Below, one piece after another: positions 8,370 to 17,483 of a stretch of 64,000 nucleotides of DNA (position 1 is the first letter of the stretch; each line of letters begins with the position of its first letter). The notes below the pieces were generated by a model. That model was given only the letters and a program-made list of their open reading frames with translations. It did not search any database and had not been told where the DNA came from. The stretch comes from Lapillicoccus jejuensis (GTDB lineage: Bacteria; Actinomycetota; Actinomycetes; Actinomycetales; Dermatophilaceae). The stretch is from positions 1,550,001 through 1,614,000 of the forward strand of contig NZ_VFMN01000001.1 of NCBI RefSeq assembly GCF_006715055.1, read 5' to 3'. Made by a program: the position numbers and the translations under genes.

Positions 8370-10250
8370 ATGTGCGACGAGGCCACCCAGGAGTGCCGTG
8401 ACCTGCTGAGCGACCACCTGGGGGGTCGGACGCTCAAGGCGGCGCTGCGGCTGCAGCGGCTCGGCCGGCCGCGCCGGCGCGACCTGCTGCGGGCGGGGGC
8501 CGCCGCCGCGGGGGCCGCCCTGCTCCTGCAGGGCCGCACCCGACCGGTCCGGGCCGCCGTCCCCGCCGCCCGCCGGGGCACCGCCGGGCAGCTCGTCCTG
8601 CCCGACGGGACCAGCAGCCGCCGGCACGCGATGCACGTGCACGCCAGCGGGTCGGAGGGGACCGGGTCGGCGACCGCCCAGACGGCGCTGGCCGAGCAGG
8701 CCGGGTGCGACGCCCTGTGGCTCACCGACCACGACTGGCGGCTCTTCGCCCTGCCGCCGGACACCCGGCTGCCGCGGGGCTACGACTTCACCGCGCTCTC
8801 CGCCGGGGGCTGGACCTGGACGCCGTACGCGAAGGGCCGGGTGACCACGTCGCGCGCCGCCGTCGTCACCGCGGCGAGCGGGCCGGTCCTCGACCTCGCC
8901 GTCACGGCGAGGGCCAAGGGGGCGACGTACGGCGTCGTCGTGAGCACCGTGGGCAACCAGCTCGAGGGGAGCATCGTCGGCCGGCAGGTCGAGCTCCCGT
9001 TCACCGTCGTCGGGCTGAGCGGCCAGGCCTGGTTCGAGGTGGTGGCGACGCTGAGCACCCGGGCGGGGAGGCAGCAGCAGCTCGTCTACCGGTTCGGGAC
9101 GACGCCGGACTCGCTGGTCCGCGTCGACGCCTGGACCGCGCACGTGTTCCGGCACGTGCGGGTCGGGATGGCCGCCCCGGTCGTGCTCACGCTGCTCGAC
9201 GACGCCACGGCGGCCTTCGGCGCGGACTCGCTGCCGGCCGACAACGCCCTCTCCGGTCTGGCGCTGCAGGTGACGGCCCTGTCCGGCTCGGTCGAGGTCA
9301 CCCTGCCCCGGGTCGGGCTGCCCCGGCTGGTGACCGGGCAGGCCGCGGTCGACGCCGTGTCCGCCGCGTACGACCAGGCCTTCGCCGCGCACCCGACCGT
9401 GGCCCGCCGCCCGGGCATCGAGGTCTCGGGCAACGGCGACCACCACGTCGGCTGGTACGGCGCCGGCGCGACCCTCGTGCCCTTCTCCGACCAGGCGGTC
9501 GCCGGGGCCGTCGCGACGATCCACTCCGGCGGCGGCGTGGCCAGCTACAACCACCCCTTCGGCACGGCGAGCCCCGCCCGCAACGCCGCCCGGATCGGCA
9601 AGGTCTTCGCGGCCGTCGCGCCGTCCCGCGTCTACGGCGCCGACGTCGTCGAGCTCGGCTACGTCCAGCGGGGCGGGATGACCCTGGCCGACCACCTGGC
9701 CCTCGGCGACCTGCTGTGGCAGCAGGGCGTCGTCCTCACCGCCAACGGCGTCAGCGACGACCACAACGCGGTGACCTGGCGCGACACCTTCCTCACCCAG
9801 CTGTGGACCGACGGCACCCCGGACGACGAGCTCGCCGCGCTGCGCACCGGCCGGGCCACGGTGGCCCGCAACGGCTTCCTCGGCGACCTCGCCGTCACCC
9901 TCGACGGGCGCCCGATGGGGTCCGTCCCGTCCTCGGTCGTCACGGCCACCGGCGAGCTCACCGTCCTCGCGACCGGGCTGCCCGCCGGGGCCACCCTCGA
10001 GGTCGTGCGCGGTGCGGTGCGGCCCACGACGCCCCGCGCCACCGCGGTGCCGTCGACGACCTCGACGGTGCTGTCGGTGGACACGGCCCTCGTCGGTGGC
10101 GCGGTGTCGCTGGGGGTGGCCGGCGGGGCGGCGTACCACCGGGTCGTCGCGCGCGACGCGTCCGGCTCGGTGCTCGCCTTCACCAACCCGGTGTGGTCGG
10201 GGGTGCCGGACGTCTCGACGGTGCCGTCAGGGCGGGTGGTCGCCGTCTGA
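8370..10250 (+). CDS. Tat-exported PHP-type metallohydrolase, CehA/McbA-like (paralogue 2)
   Basis: The 626-residue paralogue of the 5509 gene keeps every candidate metal motif: HVHAS, LTDHDW, GDHHVGWYG, YNHPFG and SDDHNAV. It has a twin-arginine N-terminus (RPRRRDLLRAG followed by an Ala-rich stretch) and the same NPVWSGVPD ending. CACACT lies 6 nt before the ATG, which fits a leaderless start. The two paralogues share all blocks but differ throughout, so the duplication is old. Substrate and reaction are not visible from sequence. Confidence 0.65.
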   Translation: MCDEATQECRDLLSDHLGGRTLKAALRLQRLGRPRRRDLLRAGAAAAGAALLLQGRTRPVRAAVPAARRGTAGQLVLPDGTSSRRHAMHVHASGSEGTGSATAQTALAEQAGCDALWLTDHDWRLFALPPDTRLPRGYDFTALSAGGWTWTPYAKGRVTTSRAAVVTAASGPVLDLAVTARAKGATYGVVVSTVGNQLEGSIVGRQVELPFTVVGLSGQAWFEVVATLSTRAGRQQQLVYRFGTTPDSLVRVDAWTAHVFRHVRVGMAAPVVLTLLDDATAAFGADSLPADNALSGLALQVTALSGSVEVTLPRVGLPRLVTGQAAVDAVSAAYDQAFAAHPTVARRPGIEVSGNGDHHVGWYGAGATLVPFSDQAVAGAVATIHSGGGVASYNHPFGTASPARNAARIGKVFAAVAPSRVYGADVVELGYVQRGGMTLADHLALGDLLWQQGVVLTANGVSDDHNAVTWRDTFLTQLWTDGTPDDELAALRTGRATVARNGFLGDLAVTLDGRPMGSVPSSVVTATGELTVLATGLPAGATLEVVRGAVRPTTPRATAVPSTTSTVLSVDTALVGGAVSLGVAGGAAYHRVVARDASGSVLAFTNPVWSGVPDVSTVPSGRVVAV

Positions 10251-10320
10251 GGGTGCGGCGACGGCGACACTGTGGAAAACCGTTGGGGCACAACGCTCTC
10301 CGTCGGTCACACTGGTCCGC

Positions 10321-11490
10321 ATGGAGAAGATCACCCAGCGCCTGGTGAGCTTCGCCTCGATCCTCGAGGCGCAGACCCGGGACCAGGCCGTGCGGACCGC
10401 GCAGCTGCCCTTCGTGTTCCCGCACCTCGCCCTCATGCCCGACGCGCACCTCGGCAAGGGCGCCACGGTGGGGTCGGTCATCCCGACCCTGCGCGCGCTG
10501 ATCCCGGCCGCGGTCGGCGTCGACATCGGCTGCGGCATGATCGCGCTGCGCACGCAGTACGACGCCTCGCAGCTGCCGGTCGACCGGCGCCCGCTGCGGC
10601 AGGCGATCGAGGCCGCGGTGCCGCTGTCGGCCGGCGCGTACAACACCGACGTCACCCGTGAGCACACCCGGGCGCGGCTCGACGAGCTCGAGTCGCGCGC
10701 GGCGAGCGCGGGTCTCGACCCGGCGTCGTACGCCGGCGGGTGGCGGCTCCAGCTCGGCACGCTCGGCTCGGGCAACCACTTCATCGAGGTGAGCCTCGAC
10801 GAGGAGGACCGGGTCTGGCTGTTCCTGCACTCGGGGTCCCGGGGCGTCGGCAACAAGATCGCCACCCACCACATCAGGGTCGCGCAACGGCTGTGCGAGC
10901 GGTGGTGGATCGACCTGCCCGACCCCGACCTGGCGTACCTCGTCGAGGGGACGGACGAGTTCTGGGCCTACGTGCGCGAGCTGCGGTGGGCGCAGCACTT
11001 CGCCCTGCTCAACCGCGAGGAGATGATGGACCGGGTCGTCACCTGCTTCGAGGAGTGGGTCGGCGGCGACGTCGTCGTGGACGAGCTCGTGAACTGCCAC
11101 CACAACTACACCGAGCAGGAGACGCACTTCGGCCGGCAGGTGTGGGTGTCCCGCAAGGGCGCCATCCACGCGGGCGCGGGCGTGCCCGGCCTCGTCCCCG
11201 GGTCGATGGGGACCCGGTCGTACGTCGTCGTCGGCAAGGGTGACCGCATGTCGCTCGAGTCCGCGCCGCACGGGGCGGGCCGCGAGTACGGCCGGCGGGC
11301 CGCGCAGCGGCGGTTCTCCTACGACGAGCTCGTCGCGGCGATGGACGGCATCGAGTGGTCCGGGTCGCAGGCCTTCCTCGACGAGATCCCCGCGGCCTAC
11401 AAGGACGTGGAGGTCGTCATGGCCGACGCGGAGGACCTCGTCGAGGTCCGGCACGTGCTGCGGCAGATCGTCAACGTCAAGGGGGACTGA
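10321..11490 (+). CDS. rtcB: RNA-splicing ligase RtcB
   Basis: The 389-residue protein shows the RtcB signature throughout: MPDAHLGKGATVGSV, GVDIGCGM (Cys metal ligand), GSGNHFIEV, LHSGSRG, CHHNYT, RKGAIHAG and near the C-terminus SAPHGAGR, whose His is guanylylated in the family. RtcB joins 2',3'-cyclic phosphate or 3'-phosphate RNA ends to 5'-OH ends using GTP and Mn2+. CACACT lies 7 nt before the ATG. No archease or RtcR gene is adjacent, so the cellular substrate (tRNA or damaged RNA repair) stays open. Confidence 0.95.
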   Translation: MEKITQRLVSFASILEAQTRDQAVRTAQLPFVFPHLALMPDAHLGKGATVGSVIPTLRALIPAAVGVDIGCGMIALRTQYDASQLPVDRRPLRQAIEAAVPLSAGAYNTDVTREHTRARLDELESRAASAGLDPASYAGGWRLQLGTLGSGNHFIEVSLDEEDRVWLFLHSGSRGVGNKIATHHIRVAQRLCERWWIDLPDPDLAYLVEGTDEFWAYVRELRWAQHFALLNREEMMDRVVTCFEEWVGGDVVVDELVNCHHNYTEQETHFGRQVWVSRKGAIHAGAGVPGLVPGSMGTRSYVVVGKGDRMSLESAPHGAGREYGRRAAQRRFSYDELVAAMDGIEWSGSQAFLDEIPAAYKDVEVVMADAEDLVEVRHVLRQIVNVKGD

Positions 11491-11507
11491 CGACCGGTCC
11501 GGTGCTG

Positions 11508-11532
11508 CCCCCGCGCTCTGGTGGCGCGGGGG
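11508..11532 (+). terminator. Hairpin after rtcB, overlapping the trpS leader promoter
   Basis: Perfect 9-bp arms CCCCCGCGC (11508-11516) and GCGCGGGGG (11524-11532) enclose the loop TCTGGTG. It starts 17 nt after the rtcB stop and abuts the TAGCAT hexamer of the trpS leader. There is no T-run, so termination is inferred. Confidence 0.5.
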
Positions 11533-11545
11533 TAGCATCGTCGTC

Positions 11546-11602
11546 GTGACCACCAGCCAGCGACCGCCGCGGTCCGCCGCGCGCCGCTGGTGGCTGCCCT
11601 GA
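11546..11602 (+). CDS. Tryptophan leader peptide of trpS (18 aa, tandem Trp codons)
   Basis: The 18-codon ORF reads VTTSQRPPRSAARRWWLP and then stops. Tandem TGG TGG codons lie at 11588-11593, just before the stop. TAGCAT at 11533-11538 ends 7 nt before the GTG, so the leader message is probably translated without a 5' UTR. Tandem codons for the cognate amino acid, followed by mutually exclusive hairpins and an aminoacyl-tRNA synthetase gene, are the classical layout of ribosome-mediated attenuation. The peptide itself is presumably not functional. Confidence 0.8.
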   Translation: MTTSQRPPRSAARRWWLP

Positions 11603-11603
11603 C

Positions 11604-11656
11604 GGGCGGCCCACCCACCACAGCACGACCACCAAGCCGCCCCGCGAGGGCGGCTT
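11604..11656 (+). promoter_or_regulatory. trpS attenuator (antiterminator and terminator hairpins)
   Basis: The terminator stem pairs AAGCCGCCC (11634-11642) with GGGCGGCTT (11648-11656) around a CGCGA loop. GGGCGGC at 11604-11610, directly after the leader stop codon, can instead pair with GCCGCCC (11636-11642) and would destroy the terminator. GC-rich leader codons containing CCGCC could in turn sequester 11605-11609. A ribosome stalled on the Trp codons would free 11604-11610 and let trpS be transcribed when charged tRNA-Trp is scarce. The T-run after the stem is short (TTCT). Confidence 0.75.
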
Positions 11657-11724
11657 CTGCGTGTCCGGACCGTCGTCCGGGGCCGCAAGTCCGCTCCGGG
11701 GCACCGACCGGAAGGACCACGACC

Positions 11725-12852
<1,128 letters not shown>

Positions 12853-12874
12853 TCGTCGTACGGGCGGGTGGGCG

Positions 12875-13033
12875 TCAGCCCGGGGGCGGGGAGTCGCCCT
12901 CCTCGGGCACCTGCTGGTCGTCCTCGACGAGCTGGTTGGGGGCGTCGTGGTGCAGCTGCTCGGCGGCGTGCTTGGCGTCGTCGATGCTGTGCTGCACCTC
13001 CTCGAGGTCGGGGTGCTGCGGCTGGTCGGACAT
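12875..13033 (-). CDS. Small acidic hydrophilic protein (52 aa)
   Basis: The ORF runs MSDQPQHPDLEEVQ to a Pro-rich end (GDSPPPG) and is rich in Asp, Glu, Gln and His. GGAGGA sits about 6 nt before the ATG, an excellent ribosome binding site. A single amphipathic helix is likely around residues 9-30. Similar tiny proteins are frequent in actinobacterial genomes, but the function is unknown. It converges on trpS. Confidence 0.6.
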   Translation of the reverse strand: MSDQPQHPDLEEVQHSIDDAKHAAEQLHHDAPNQLVEDDQQVPEEGDSPPPG

Positions 13034-13208
13034 CGGTCCTCCGTCGTCGGCGGGAGCGGGTCGGACGGCCCGCTCATCCCGGTGTACCCCGTCGTGGCGT
13101 CCGACACCATGGGTGCGCGGTGACCGCCCGGTGCGGACGCGGCCAGTAGCGTTCAGGGCGATGTGCCCCTGTCCGGGGCCGCCGTCGTCTCCCGGAAGGA
13201 CCTCCCGG

Positions 13209-14666
13209 ATGCCCACTGTCTCGTTCGTGCTGCTCGTCGTCGTGGTCGTCGTGGCGCTGTACCTGTGGCTGCGGTCGAGGGCCGGCGGCCCGACGGGCGT
13301 CGGGGTGGCCCGCGCCCCCCGCAAGGGCGACGAGCGCGTGGCGGTCGGGGCGGCCGTCGGTGGCGCCGCGGGTGCCGCCGCCGTCGGTACGGCGACCCGT
13401 GAGGAGTCGGCGGAGCCGCAGCCGCAGCCGCAGGGCGAGCCGGCCGCACAGGCCCCCGAGACCGCGGTCGCGGGATCGGGCGCCGAGCCCGTCGTCGAGC
13501 CGGTCTCGGACGCGGGCGTCGCCGGTGACGGAGCCGCCGGTGGCGACGACTGGGACGACGCGGTGGCGGCGAGCTCGGGTGGGGACGACTGGGACGACGC
13601 GGTGGCCGCGAGCGAGTCCGGCGAGCCGGAGTCGACGACGGCGGAACCCGTCGACGACTGGGACGAGGCCGTGTCCGCGAGCGGGTCGGGGCCTGCGGCT
13701 GCGCCGGCGCCGGTCGCCTCGGGTGGGGACGACTGGGACGACGCGGTGGCGGCGAGCGAGGCCGGCGAGTCGGCACCGGCGTCGGCCCCGCCCGCGGACG
13801 ACGCTCCCGTCGACGACTGGGACGACGCGGTCGCGGCGAGCGAGTCGGGTGAGCCGGTGGAGGCGACCTCGCAGCCGGCCCCGGCCGCCGACGAGGCCCC
13901 GGTGGACGACTGGGACCAGGCGGTGGCGGCGAGCGAGTCGGGTGAGCCGGCCGAGCCCGCGCCGGCACCCGAGCCGGCCCCGGCCACCGACGAAGCCCCC
14001 GTTGACGACTGGGACCAGGCGGTCGCGGCGAGCGAGGCGGGCGAGCCGGTCGAGGCGGCCCCGGCGGCCGAGCCCGCGCCGGCACCCGCGCCGGCCCCGG
14101 CCACCGACGAGGCCCCGGTCGACGACTGGGACGAGGCCGTCGCGGCGAGCGAGGCCGGCGAGCCCGTCGCGGAGCCGGCGGCGCACGAGACCCCCGAGCC
14201 CGAGCCCGAGCCGAAGCCGGAGCCCGAGCCGGAGCACTCGCCGCAGCCCGAGCCCGACGGCGAGGACGGGCACGACGCGGCCGCGGAGGTCGGGGCGGGT
14301 GCGACCCTGACGACGGCGTCGTTCGTCGCCTCCGACGACCCGCTGGACCGCGCCGGCCAGGCGCCGACGACCGACGGTGACGAGGGCGCGCCGCCGCGCG
14401 AGGACGACGTACCGGAGCCGACGCCGGAGCCCACCGTCGCCCGGGCCGACGCCGAGCCGTCGGCCGCGTGGGGTGAGGGGTCGGCGGCGTCGAGCGCGGA
14501 CGGCGAGGGCCCCGAGGGCTGGACGATCAAGGGCAACCCCGACTCGATGCTGTTCCACACCCCGGAGTCGCCGAGCTACGACCGGCTGCGTGACGCCGTG
14601 TGGTTCCGCGACGCCGAGACCGCGCGGGCGGCCGGCTTCCAGGGCTGGGACGACCACCGCCGCTGA
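13209..14666 (+). CDS. Membrane-anchored protein with eight DDWDxAVAAS repeats and a C-terminal KGN/AAGF domain
   Basis: The start ATG follows GGAAGGA. Residues 2-20 form one transmembrane helix (SFVLLVVVVVVALYLWL). Residues of about 110-320 hold eight copies of DDWDxAVAAS separated by Ala/Pro/Glu-rich spacers of 6 to 30 residues. An acidic Pro-Glu stretch follows. The last 55 residues (GWTIKGNPDSMLFHTP, then VWFRDAETARAAGFQGW) match a small C-terminal domain widespread in actinobacterial membrane and ribosome-associated proteins, called a sunset domain in some databases. I infer a cytoplasmic scaffold tethered to the membrane. Confidence 0.7.
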   Translation: MPTVSFVLLVVVVVVALYLWLRSRAGGPTGVGVARAPRKGDERVAVGAAVGGAAGAAAVGTATREESAEPQPQPQGEPAAQAPETAVAGSGAEPVVEPVSDAGVAGDGAAGGDDWDDAVAASSGGDDWDDAVAASESGEPESTTAEPVDDWDEAVSASGSGPAAAPAPVASGGDDWDDAVAASEAGESAPASAPPADDAPVDDWDDAVAASESGEPVEATSQPAPAADEAPVDDWDQAVAASESGEPAEPAPAPEPAPATDEAPVDDWDQAVAASEAGEPVEAAPAAEPAPAPAPAPATDEAPVDDWDEAVAASEAGEPVAEPAAHETPEPEPEPKPEPEPEHSPQPEPDGEDGHDAAAEVGAGATLTTASFVASDDPLDRAGQAPTTDGDEGAPPREDDVPEPTPEPTVARADAEPSAAWGEGSAASSADGEGPEGWTIKGNPDSMLFHTPESPSYDRLRDAVWFRDAETARAAGFQGWDDHRR

Positions 14667-14748
14667 TCAGCGCACCCTCGTCACGCCTCGCACACCGGGC
14701 ACGGTCTGCCGGGCGTGACGAGCGTGTGCGCGACGACGGGCCGGGTGG

Positions 14749-14818
14749 ACTCGACGCAGCGTCATGCCGCTCGACGCCCTGTGCACACCGCGTCAAGCGG
14801 CTCGACGCTGCGTCAAGT
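14749..14818. repeat. Imperfect 22-bp inverted repeat between convergent genes
   Basis: The arms are 14749-14770 and 14797-14818, sharing the core GACGCAGCGTC and its complement with 3 mismatches over 22 positions. GCTCGACGC also recurs inside the 26-nt spacer. The position between two convergent stop codons suggests a terminator or a repetitive extragenic element. Confidence 0.4.
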
Positions 14819-14835
14819 CCTTCCGGCGACGTGCG

Positions 14836-15723
14836 TCAGCGGCCGAGTGCGTGCCGCACCAGCGCCCGTACGGCGTCCTGTCGCCCCGACCGCAGCGCCG
14901 CCGGCAGCAGCGTCGCCGCGTGCGCCCGTGACGTCAGCCGCCACCTGGCCGCCCGCTCGGCGCGCGGCCACCCCTGCGTCCGGGCCTGCTCGGCGGCGAG
15001 CGCGAAATACGCCCGCTCCGCCGCGAAGCGCGACCCGTCGAGCAGCGCCGTCGACGACGCGCTCTCCCGGTGCCGTCGGTAGCGGAAGCAGACGGTCGGC
15101 TCGAGGACCATGGTGCCGCCGCGCACCAGCAGGTCGACGACGAGCGCGAGGTCCTGCGTGACCGGGAAACCATCACGGAAGTCGACCTCGCGCAGCGGCG
15201 TCGTCCGGAAGGCGAGCGACGGCCAGTACATCCAGTCGCCGTGCAGCAGCGACGTGACGAGCTCCTCGCCGCCGAGCACCCGGGCGCGGTCGGCCCGCGG
15301 CCGCACCAGCCGCTGCTTCACCTCGTCGGCGAGCGTCCGCACCCGGTGCCCGTCCTCGTCGACGACCTCGACCCCGGGCTGGATGACGACCGCGTCGGGG
15401 AAGCGCCGGTGCGCCGACAGGACGACGTCGACGTAGCCCGGCAGCAGCAGGTCGTCGTAGCCGAGGAAGACCATGACGTCCTGCGTGGCCAGCTCGCGGC
15501 AGGTCCGGTAGTTCTGCGTGATGCCGACGTTGTGCTCCTGCCGGACGTAGCGCACCCGCGGGTCGTCGAGCGTCGCCAGCCACCGGGACGCCGTGTCGTC
15601 CGGGTAGGCGTCGTCGACGACGGTGAGCAGCCAGTCCGGGTTCCGTTGCGCGAGAACGGACTCCACCGTCGCGCGCAGCAGGGCCGGGTCGCCCCAGTAG
15701 GGGACGAGGATGTCGAGCGCCAC
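14836..15723 (-). CDS. Family 2 glycosyltransferase
   Basis: The 295-residue protein has the GT-A fold motifs of GT2: ILVPYWGDP at the N-terminus, VVDDAYPD (nucleotide binding), and FLGYDDLLLPG near residue 95, a DxD-like Asp pair. A TQDLALV segment near residue 205 and a helical C-terminus follow. There is no membrane segment. TACCCT lies 6 nt before the GTG start, fitting a leaderless message. The sugar and acceptor cannot be read from the sequence, and no polysaccharide cluster surrounds it. Confidence 0.85.
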   Translation of the reverse strand: MALDILVPYWGDPALLRATVESVLAQRNPDWLLTVVDDAYPDDTASRWLATLDDPRVRYVRQEHNVGITQNYRTCRELATQDVMVFLGYDDLLLPGYVDVVLSAHRRFPDAVVIQPGVEVVDEDGHRVRTLADEVKQRLVRPRADRARVLGGEELVTSLLHGDWMYWPSLAFRTTPLREVDFRDGFPVTQDLALVVDLLVRGGTMVLEPTVCFRYRRHRESASSTALLDGSRFAAERAYFALAAEQARTQGWPRAERAARWRLTSRAHAATLLPAALRSGRQDAVRALVRHALGR

Positions 15724-15766
15724 CCCGCGAGGGTACGGCGCCCCCGCGTCACCCGGCGGAGGGCGC

Positions 15767-17125
15767 TCAGCGCCGGGCGCCGGTCACCGCCCACCCGTCG
15801 CCGCGGAAACGCCACCACAGCCCGACCGCCCGCAGCGCCATGAAGCCGGCGCCGAACCACACCCACAGCCCCGCGAGCTCGTGCCCGAACCCACCCGGCA
15901 GCGCCGCCCCCGAGCGCGACAGCAGCAGCACGAGCGGCGCCCACACGACGAGCGCGGCGACCATGGCGACCGCCAGCCACACCGTGTCGCCGGCGCCCAT
16001 GAGCACCCCGTCGACGACGAACACGTAGCCGCTGAGCCACTGCGAGACGGCGACGGCGACGAAGGCCCCCGCTGCCGCCCCGACGACCTGCGGGTCGCTG
16101 CTGAACGCCCGGCCCGCCACCGGCGCCACGGCGAGGACGACGACGCCGGTGACGACCCCGCTGACGACACCCCAGCGCGCGACCGTCGCCGCGACCGACC
16201 GCGCCCCGTCGACGTCACCCGCCCCCAGCGAGCGACCGGTCATCGCCTGCGCCGCGATGGCGAGCGCGTCGAGCGCGAAGGCGAGGAAGCTCCACACCGT
16301 GAGGACGACCTGGTGCGCGGCGAGCGCGTCGTCGCCGTACCGCGCCGCCACGGCGGTCGTGACGAGCGTCGCCGCCCGCAGCGCGAGGGTCCGCACGAGG
16401 AGCGGCACCCCGCCCACCGCCGCCCGCAGGACGCCGTACGGGTGGGGGCGCATCGGCGCGCCCAACCGCCGCGCGGCGCGCAGGACGACCACGACGAGGG
16501 CCACCGCCATCCCGGTCTGGGCGAGGACGGTGCCCCACGCGGACCCGGCGATCCCCCAGCCGAGGCCGTAGACGAACAGCACGTTGAGCGCGATGTTTCC
16601 CGTGAAACCGGCGACCGACGTGATGAGCGGCGTGCGGGTGTCCTGCAGCCCGCGCAGCACCCCGGTCACCGCGAGGACGACGAGCATCCCCGGCAGACCG
16701 AGCGCAGCGACCCGCAGGTACGTCGCCGCCTGCTCCACCGCCGCGTCTCCCGCGCCGAACCGGCCCGCCCACCACGCGGCCGGGACCGCGACGGCGACCG
16801 CGGCCGCCGCGCCGAGGACGAGCGAGAGCCACAGCCCGTCGAGCCCGGCGGCGACGGCGTCGCGCGGGCTGCCGGCGCCGAGGTGGCGCGCGACGACGCT
16901 CGTCGTGCCGTAGGCGAGGAAGACGAAGACCCCGGCGGCGGTGAGCAGGACGCTCGAGGCGACGCCGAGACCGGCGAGCTGGGCGACGCCGAGGTGGCCG
17001 ACCACGGCGGAGTCGGCGAGCAGGAAGAGCGGCTCGGCGACGAGGGCGAGGAACGCCGGTACGGCGAGCCGCAGGATCTCGCGGCGCGTCCCCGCCGGAT
17101 CGGCCGGAACCGGGGTCGCTGGCAC
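15767..17125 (-). CDS. MATE family multidrug/cation efflux transporter
   Basis: The 452-residue protein has twelve hydrophobic helices in two halves. Both halves carry MATE landmarks: EPLFLLADSAVVGHLG in helix 1-2, TGVLRGLQDTRTPL near residue 140, and AAHQVVLTVWSFLAFALDAL in the second half. It is in the DinF-like branch by general appearance. MATE proteins export drugs and organic cations using H+ or Na+ gradients. The GTG at 17125 is preceded by TAGGCT at a distance of 7 nt, indicating a leaderless start. A divergent small gene lies at 17184. Confidence 0.9.
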   Translation of the reverse strand: MPATPVPADPAGTRREILRLAVPAFLALVAEPLFLLADSAVVGHLGVAQLAGLGVASSVLLTAAGVFVFLAYGTTSVVARHLGAGSPRDAVAAGLDGLWLSLVLGAAAAVAVAVPAAWWAGRFGAGDAAVEQAATYLRVAALGLPGMLVVLAVTGVLRGLQDTRTPLITSVAGFTGNIALNVLFVYGLGWGIAGSAWGTVLAQTGMAVALVVVVLRAARRLGAPMRPHPYGVLRAAVGGVPLLVRTLALRAATLVTTAVAARYGDDALAAHQVVLTVWSFLAFALDALAIAAQAMTGRSLGAGDVDGARSVAATVARWGVVSGVVTGVVVLAVAPVAGRAFSSDPQVVGAAAGAFVAVAVSQWLSGYVFVVDGVLMGAGDTVWLAVAMVAALVVWAPLVLLLSRSGAALPGGFGHELAGLWVWFGAGFMALRAVGLWWRFRGDGWAVTGARR

Positions 17126-17132
17126 CCGCCCG

Positions 17133-17142
17133 AGCCTAGACT
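17133..17142. promoter_or_regulatory. Overlapping divergent -10 elements
   Basis: TAGGCT on the minus strand (17138-17133) serves the MATE gene. TAGACT on the plus strand (17137-17142) serves the 17184 gene. The two hexamers share the TA at 17137-17138, so polymerase can occupy only one at a time. The same design recurs at 32785-32794. Confidence 0.5.
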
Positions 17143-17183
17143 CGCCGCCGACCCGCACCCGGCGGACCCGCCCCGGAGGACCG

Positions 17184-17420
17184 ATGCCCGAGCAGCCGCC
17201 GCTCCCGCCGTCGCCGTACGGAGAGTACCCCGGCTGGTCGGCGGAACAGCTCCGGGCCCGGGTACGACGCCGCCGCCTGTTCGGGCTCGCGCTCGTCGTC
17301 CTCGGGCTGGGCGCGGCGGTCGCGCTGGGGATGAACCACCACGGGGTCGTCGGTCCGCTCTCCGTCGCCGTGTACGGGTACGTCGTCGTGCGCCGGGCCG
17401 ACCGGGTCGAGCCCGACTGA
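17184..17420 (+). CDS. Small membrane protein (78 aa)
   Basis: A Pro-rich N-terminus (MPEQPPLPPSPYGEYPGW) is followed by a basic segment and two hydrophobic helices (LFGLALVVLGLGAAVALG and VGPLSVAVYGYVVV). CCGGAGGA precedes the ATG by 6 nt. It probably forms a two-helix hairpin with both ends in the cytoplasm. No recognised family. It is divergently transcribed from the MATE transporter gene. Confidence 0.65.
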   Translation: MPEQPPLPPSPYGEYPGWSAEQLRARVRRRRLFGLALVVLGLGAAVALGMNHHGVVGPLSVAVYGYVVVRRADRVEPD

Positions 17421-17483
17421 GCCGACCGCGCGGCCGGGCCGCTGCGCGGGACGGTGGGCCGGTGGGCGGGCGAGAATCGAGCG

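Noticed and set aside
13547-14165. Repeated GACGACTGGGACGACGCGGT blocks as a CRISPR-like array
   Set aside because: They are in-frame protein repeats with variable spacing and no cas genes nearby.
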